A stretch of DNA of 14,219 nucleotides. Source: CAYMGQ01 sp964390055 (lineage in GTDB: Bacteria; Bacillota; Clostridia; Peptostreptococcales; Natronincolaceae). The DNA is taken from assembly GCA_964390055.1 (NCBI GenBank), contig CAYMGQ010000025.1:1-14219 (forward strand), given 5' to 3'. The notes beneath the pieces were generated by a model. That model saw only the letters and a program-made list of their open reading frames with translations. It had not been told where the DNA came from and searched no databases. This document shows, one piece after another, positions 13,874 to 14,219 of this stretch. A program made the translations under genes and the position numbers. Within the stretch, counting starts at the first letter, position 1. Every line of letters begins with the position of its first letter.

Positions 13874-14193
13874 TTCTTGATTACTACTTTTGCTACCGTT
13901 TTTGATTCCTCAGGTTTTGGTTCCTCAGGTTTTGATTCATCAAGTTTTGGCTCCTCAGGTAATCTATCGTCTATAGGTTCAGTCTTGGTAAACCCTGGGA
14001 GAATGTCTACCCCAGACCTAGCTTTTATATAAGCAGCTACAGACTGTAAATTATCCTTAGTAACCGCTATTATCTTGCCTTCATTAACTTTAGACTTGAA
14101 ACGCTTTATAGCTGTAGGCTCTTCGATTATAGACCCTATCCCATAAAACTTGCCTAAAGACTTAAAAGGCTTTTTAACTATAAAGCGCTTCAT
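13870..14193 (-). CDS. Small head-region protein with Pro/Glu/Lys-rich tail
   Basis: A 107-residue protein of unknown exact function between the probable capsid gene and the adaptor. The first 70 residues (KKPFKSLGKFYGIGSIIEEP, a helix, then GKIIAVTK) resemble the short domain often found right after the capsid gene in Bacillota phages, with a G-K-x-Y-x-x-G-x-x-I-E turn and a helix ending in an EGKI or AGIA type motif. Residues about 73-100 are a low-complexity tail of PEEPK / PEESK units. It ends in a basic VAKVVIKK. The ATG overlaps the upstream stop in TAATG; an AAGGA lies 10 bases ahead. A role in the head or connector is inferred from position only. Confidence 0.72.
   Translation of the reverse strand: MKRFIVKKPFKSLGKFYGIGSIIEEPTAIKRFKSKVNEGKIIAVTKDNLQSVAAYIKARSGVDILPGFTKTEPIDDRLPEEPKLDESKPEEPKPEESKTVAKVVIKK
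13904..13963 (-). repeat. Four 15-base tandem repeats encoding PEE(P/S)K-type pentads
   Basis: Units at 13904-13918, 13919-13933, 13934-13948 and 13949-13963 share a core of TCCTCAGGTTTT on the plus strand, with a few substitutions in the last two. They keep the frame and encode a Pro/Glu/Lys pentad tail. Such a simple repeat can change copy number by slippage without breaking the gene. Confidence 0.8.
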
Positions 14194-14219
14194 TACGCGA
14201 TGTCCTTAAAGAATACTCC
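14193..14219 (-). CDS. C-terminal end of upstream protein, probably major capsid protein
   Basis: Eight codons (GVFFKDIA) and a TAA that overlaps the next ATG. The frame is open to the window edge. The position just before the small head protein and the adaptor is where the major capsid protein ends in this type of phage, and a G-V-x-F-K-D type ending suits one. Far too short to confirm. Confidence 0.4.
   Translation of the reverse strand, partial: GVFFKDIA

Overview
The window is the late structural region of a tailed phage or prophage, with every supported gene on the minus strand. It reads from the end of head assembly (right edge) through connector, tail and host-recognition genes to lysis (left edge). 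The noncoding gaps are at most about 30 bases. Stops and starts overlap repeatedly (TAATG at five junctions, 8-base overlaps at two more), so this looks like one polycistronic late transcript. I see no tRNA, integrase, attachment site, promoter or terminator. No tail-sheath gene lies between the tail terminator and the tube, which points to a long, non-contractile (siphovirus-type) tail. AT-rich coding sequence, strong GGAGG-type ribosome sites, the Minor_capsid_1/2/3-like trio, a phi13-type tube protein and a BhlA-like holin together suggest a Bacillota host, probably Clostridia-like. The species cannot be told.

Layout from right to left. 14219-13870: last codons of a probable major capsid protein, then a small protein with a Pro/Glu/Lys-rich tail. 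13860-12390: four connector and completion proteins (adaptor, stopper, gp10-like completion protein, tail terminator). 12375-11169: the tail tube protein, then a tail assembly chaperone pair joined by a programmed -1 frameshift at CCCAAAC, which directly abuts the stop codon. 11156-6777: a 1459-residue tape measure protein carrying two large repeat arrays, about five 52-residue glycine-zipper units and fifteen 11-residue Trp units. 6777-5187: a small DUF6711-like tail component and the baseplate hub. 5187-552: three proteins of the tail tip (a 678-residue multidomain protein, a 685-residue fibre with an apparent seven-blade propeller inserted into another domain, and an unrecognised 181-residue protein). 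532-1: a BhlA/UviB-like holin and the first 91 residues of an Amidase_3 endolysin.

How the genes work together: adaptor and stopper close the filled head and the terminator caps the tube. The G and GT chaperones keep the tape measure soluble while the tube polymerises to a length set by that protein. The hub and tip proteins form the adsorption device, and holin plus amidase release progeny. The most interesting features are the frameshift element with its 10-bp downstream stem, the propeller inserted in the fibre, and the glycine-zipper tandem array in the tape measure. I found no defence, CRISPR or retroelement system, and no clearly new system outside phage morphogenesis.
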